64,000 nucleotides of DNA, from NCBI RefSeq assembly GCF_900496995.4, contig NC_044012.1, positions 3,906,001 through 3,970,000 of the forward strand, in the 5' to 3' direction. Below the pieces are notes generated by a model. That model saw nothing but the letters and a program-made list of their open reading frames with translations. It was not told the DNA's origin and did no database searches. The stretch's first letter is position 1; every line of letters starts with the position of its first letter. The position numbers were made by a program, and so were the translations under genes. Of the stretch, positions 61,628 to 64,000 are shown piece by piece. The stretch comes from Aquila chrysaetos chrysaetos. Lineage: Eukaryota > Chordata > Aves > Accipitriformes > Accipitridae.

Positions 61628-62589
61628 CTGCAGAATGAGAAACAGTAAATTGAGCATCAACAAAATGCATGTGCTAGCCATCAAAATAAATATCTGTTGA
61701 CGCATTACAAAATATTTCAAATCAATTAACAAGATTCCCAGAAACTTCAGCAAATAATTTTTGCTCCATTTAAACACTGCTCATATTTCAAATCAGACAT
61801 ATTTCTTCAACCAAAGACATCCTGGAATTTGGGTCAGGAGGATGCTGGTACAAAAACTAATCATTGTAATTTCAAAACTGAGATGACCTATTTGTTTTCA
61901 GTTTTCCTAAAACCAGATACTTTTATTTATATAGATATAGATATAAAAGTATCATTAGCAGTAATCCCTTGCCACCAATTATATGAAGTATTTCCCAAAT
62001 TCTTCTGCTTTGACGAGAGATGAAGCTGATACAGCAGTCTCAGTTTACAAGTTTCAACACTACCTTACAACAAAAATACCTTAGTGCAAACAGGACAGAC
62101 AGATGTTAACGTGGTCTTTGGAACAATATGTTTTATTTACTGGTTTAAGACTTCCAAAATCTACAAGATAACAGGCTTAGATAATATAATGTGTACTGTT
62201 TTCCTGCCTTCAAAAACTTCAGCAATGGCCTGAGTTTAAAAATTAGAAACCACTGCACATAAATAAGTCTGTCTCAGTTATGAAACTGAGAGCAACAGGG
62301 GAAAGATTTTCCAGGAAGTCTGACCTGTTATTTAGGTACCTAAATAAAAACTGTTTAAGGAAAATATTGGATCTGCTATATTTTAAATTTGCAAAATAAG
62401 GACAAGAGGTATACAAGACAGACTAAAACATGCAAATAAACATAGCAATTGTCTACCAAGGAGGTTATTTATTTTTACAATAAATGTGAGAGCCTCTAAA
62501 GCCCTTATATGCTACACTACATAAACTTAGAAGTTTGAGCTGTTCACTAGAAGGACTATCGAAACAGACAAGATAACATGACATAGGTG

Positions 62590-62690
62590 GAAAAGCAGTG
62601 GCACAAAGCCATGACTAAGCAGAGGAGGTGGCAGAATTGCAAACAAAATCCATGTCCTGCTACTTGCAAACTATCTCTTTACCAATAAGA
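62590..62690 (-). repeat. Possible MIR/CORE-SINE fragment
   Basis: Plus strand: gccatgactaagcagaggag, gtggcagaattgcaaacaaa, atccatgtcctgctac, ctctttaccaataag. This resembles antisense MIR ('caca.agc.agtaagtggcagagc..gaaccca.gtc...ctcttaaccacta'). Confidence 0.45.
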
Positions 62691-63573
62691 TCATATTTCC
62701 TGATGACACCACCAGTTCTAACCAAATAAAAACATGCCAAAAAATAGAAAATATTTAAATCAGTCTTCTATTACATAAAAACTCTGACACCTGAAAGGGC
62801 AGACAGCAAAAAGATGTAAAAGGGAAGACATCAGCACCTAGCACAGATTCAGGTGAAAATTCTTCTGCAAGTGTTGAAATGTATTTGTTATTAAATTATT
62901 AATGCTCAAGTATTTCAGAATATATTGTTAAAGCAGCGAAGTTTGAAACGTGTTGTGCACACATACAATCTTTTTGTTAATATAACTAGGATATTAGGAT
63001 AACAAATAACTATAACTAGGAAAATTAGCATAAAAATTATGAAAAAGGTATTTATTTTTAATGTCTATCAGTAACTTTTTAGGTTAACTGTGTTTTTCCC
63101 CATTTTTGTATCATACTAAATAAGAATGTTATTAGGACCTTTAGCATCCTCTTGTGGTCATAAAACTGCTTTGTAAACAATGTCTAGAGCAATTACAGCG
63201 AGTTTTGTTTCTTTCAACAAAGAATTATTTTTGTGTACAGCAGTTACATTCAATACCACATTTTCATCTCACATCTAACATTTACACAATAGCTAAAGGA
63301 ACTTTTAACAAGAGTATCGGAAGAAAAAAACCCACTTGCAACCATGAGAAAACCTTCTTAAAATTTCAAAGCCTGTTATAAAGCACATGTCACTAACCAG
63401 AAAGAATTCACATTCACTTTGGTGGATACTGACTTGTGAAACATAGCCTTGATTTGAAAACATATCTATCTAGAATAATATTATCATATTTAGAAATTTC
63501 TGTTGGTAAACAGAAAACATTTTGCTGAAGTTTATTCACCAGGTGGGGTTATTACAAACACCTGTCACATTTT

Positions 63574-63594
63574 GGGGGGGGGGGGGGGGGGGGG
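63574..63594. repeat. G21 homopolymer
   Basis: Twenty-one consecutive G on the plus strand (C21 on the USP10 strand); can form G-quadruplex structures. The length may be affected by sequencing error. Confidence 0.9.
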
Positions 63595-64000
63595 AGATAA
63601 TTCCCTAATCAATGCAAGTCCAAAGTTTAACAAAAGAGAAACCCTGTGGATATGGTCTCCATGCTGAAGAGATATGTGTTACAAGTTAGCAATTTAAGGC
63701 TTAGCTTGAGACTATTATTTGGCAAATATCACATATGTCACTCACATCTTTCTTCATATCCAGACGATGATAAAAAAATGCCAGGACAACACTGCTAGAT
63801 AACCCTACACAAAATCAGTTTCTGCAAGAATGCATTTTGATAGTACAACAGGATAACTTTCTGAAGTTGTTTATAAAAAAGCCCAAACCTTGCTACCCTC
63901 CCTGCCACAATTACTTCTAGTGCTTACCTAGCTTTATTAGTAACAAAAAATTTTCTACTATGTAACATTGAAACACACCTTTGTTACAAATTAAACTAAG

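Larger units (their letters stand above)
61628..64000 (-). other. USP10: USP10 intron running past the right edge
   Basis: At least 2.4 kb with no upstream USP10 exon recognised. It includes a MIR-like fragment at about 62,590-62,690 and a G21 run at 63,574-63,594. The missing N-terminal exons must lie beyond the window. Confidence 0.8.

Noticed and set aside
1-64000. CRISPR arrays, bacterial operons, phage or integrated virus genes, tRNA/rRNA genes
   Set aside because: No regularly spaced direct repeats, no ribosome-binding-site-led gene runs, no recognisable viral domains and no tRNA-like cloverleaf motifs were found. The DNA is vertebrate nuclear.

Overview
The window is vertebrate nuclear DNA. 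Genes are split into small exons with GT-AG introns, there are long homopolymer runs, and no bacterial gene organisation is seen. Two conserved vertebrate genes are recognisable by translation, both on the minus strand and head-to-tail: USP10 (upstream, 3' half only) followed by CRISPLD2 (all coding exons). Human 16q24.1 carries the same USP10-CRISPLD2 pair. Compact introns, CR1-like retroposon fragments and the overall texture point to a sauropsid, most likely a bird. I cannot name the species from the sequence.

Positions 1-2.5 kb look intergenic, downstream of CRISPLD2. CRISPLD2 occupies about 2.5-29.1 kb, with a 3' UTR of about 3.4 kb and then 14 coding exons. I could join these exons in phase with no frame conflict, giving 1,503 nt and a 500-residue secreted protein: signal peptide, RSKR basic site, CAP domain, CRISP-like hinge, two LCCL domains. 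The interval 29.1-41.6 kb has no recognised coding exon. It should hold the CRISPLD2 untranslated first exon(s) and promoter. It contains a CpG-rich patch at 33.8-34.1 kb bracketed by A28 and T28/T26 runs, a good minus-strand splice donor at 33,269, and an 825-nt plus-strand open frame with a promoter-like arrangement just upstream.

USP10 runs from about 41.57 kb past the right edge. Its last ten coding exons (1,208 nt, 401 residues) encode the ubiquitin-specific protease catalytic domain, from just before the catalytic-Cys box to the stop. The N-terminal half lies beyond 64,000. The CRISPLD2 half is clearly more GC- and CpG-rich, with an intronic CpG-island-like core at 20.5-20.9 kb. The USP10 half is AT-rich, so a compositional boundary falls at about 37-38 kb.

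The two proteins are not known to work together. USP10 is an intracellular deubiquitinase and CRISPLD2 a secreted matrix or lung-development glycoprotein. No RNA genes, CRISPR arrays or viral genes were recognised. Repeats are degraded CR1 and MIR/CORE-SINE-like fragments plus simple repeats. I found no convincing previously undescribed system. The best leads are the unannotated promoter-like and CpG-rich patches and the long plus-strand open frame.
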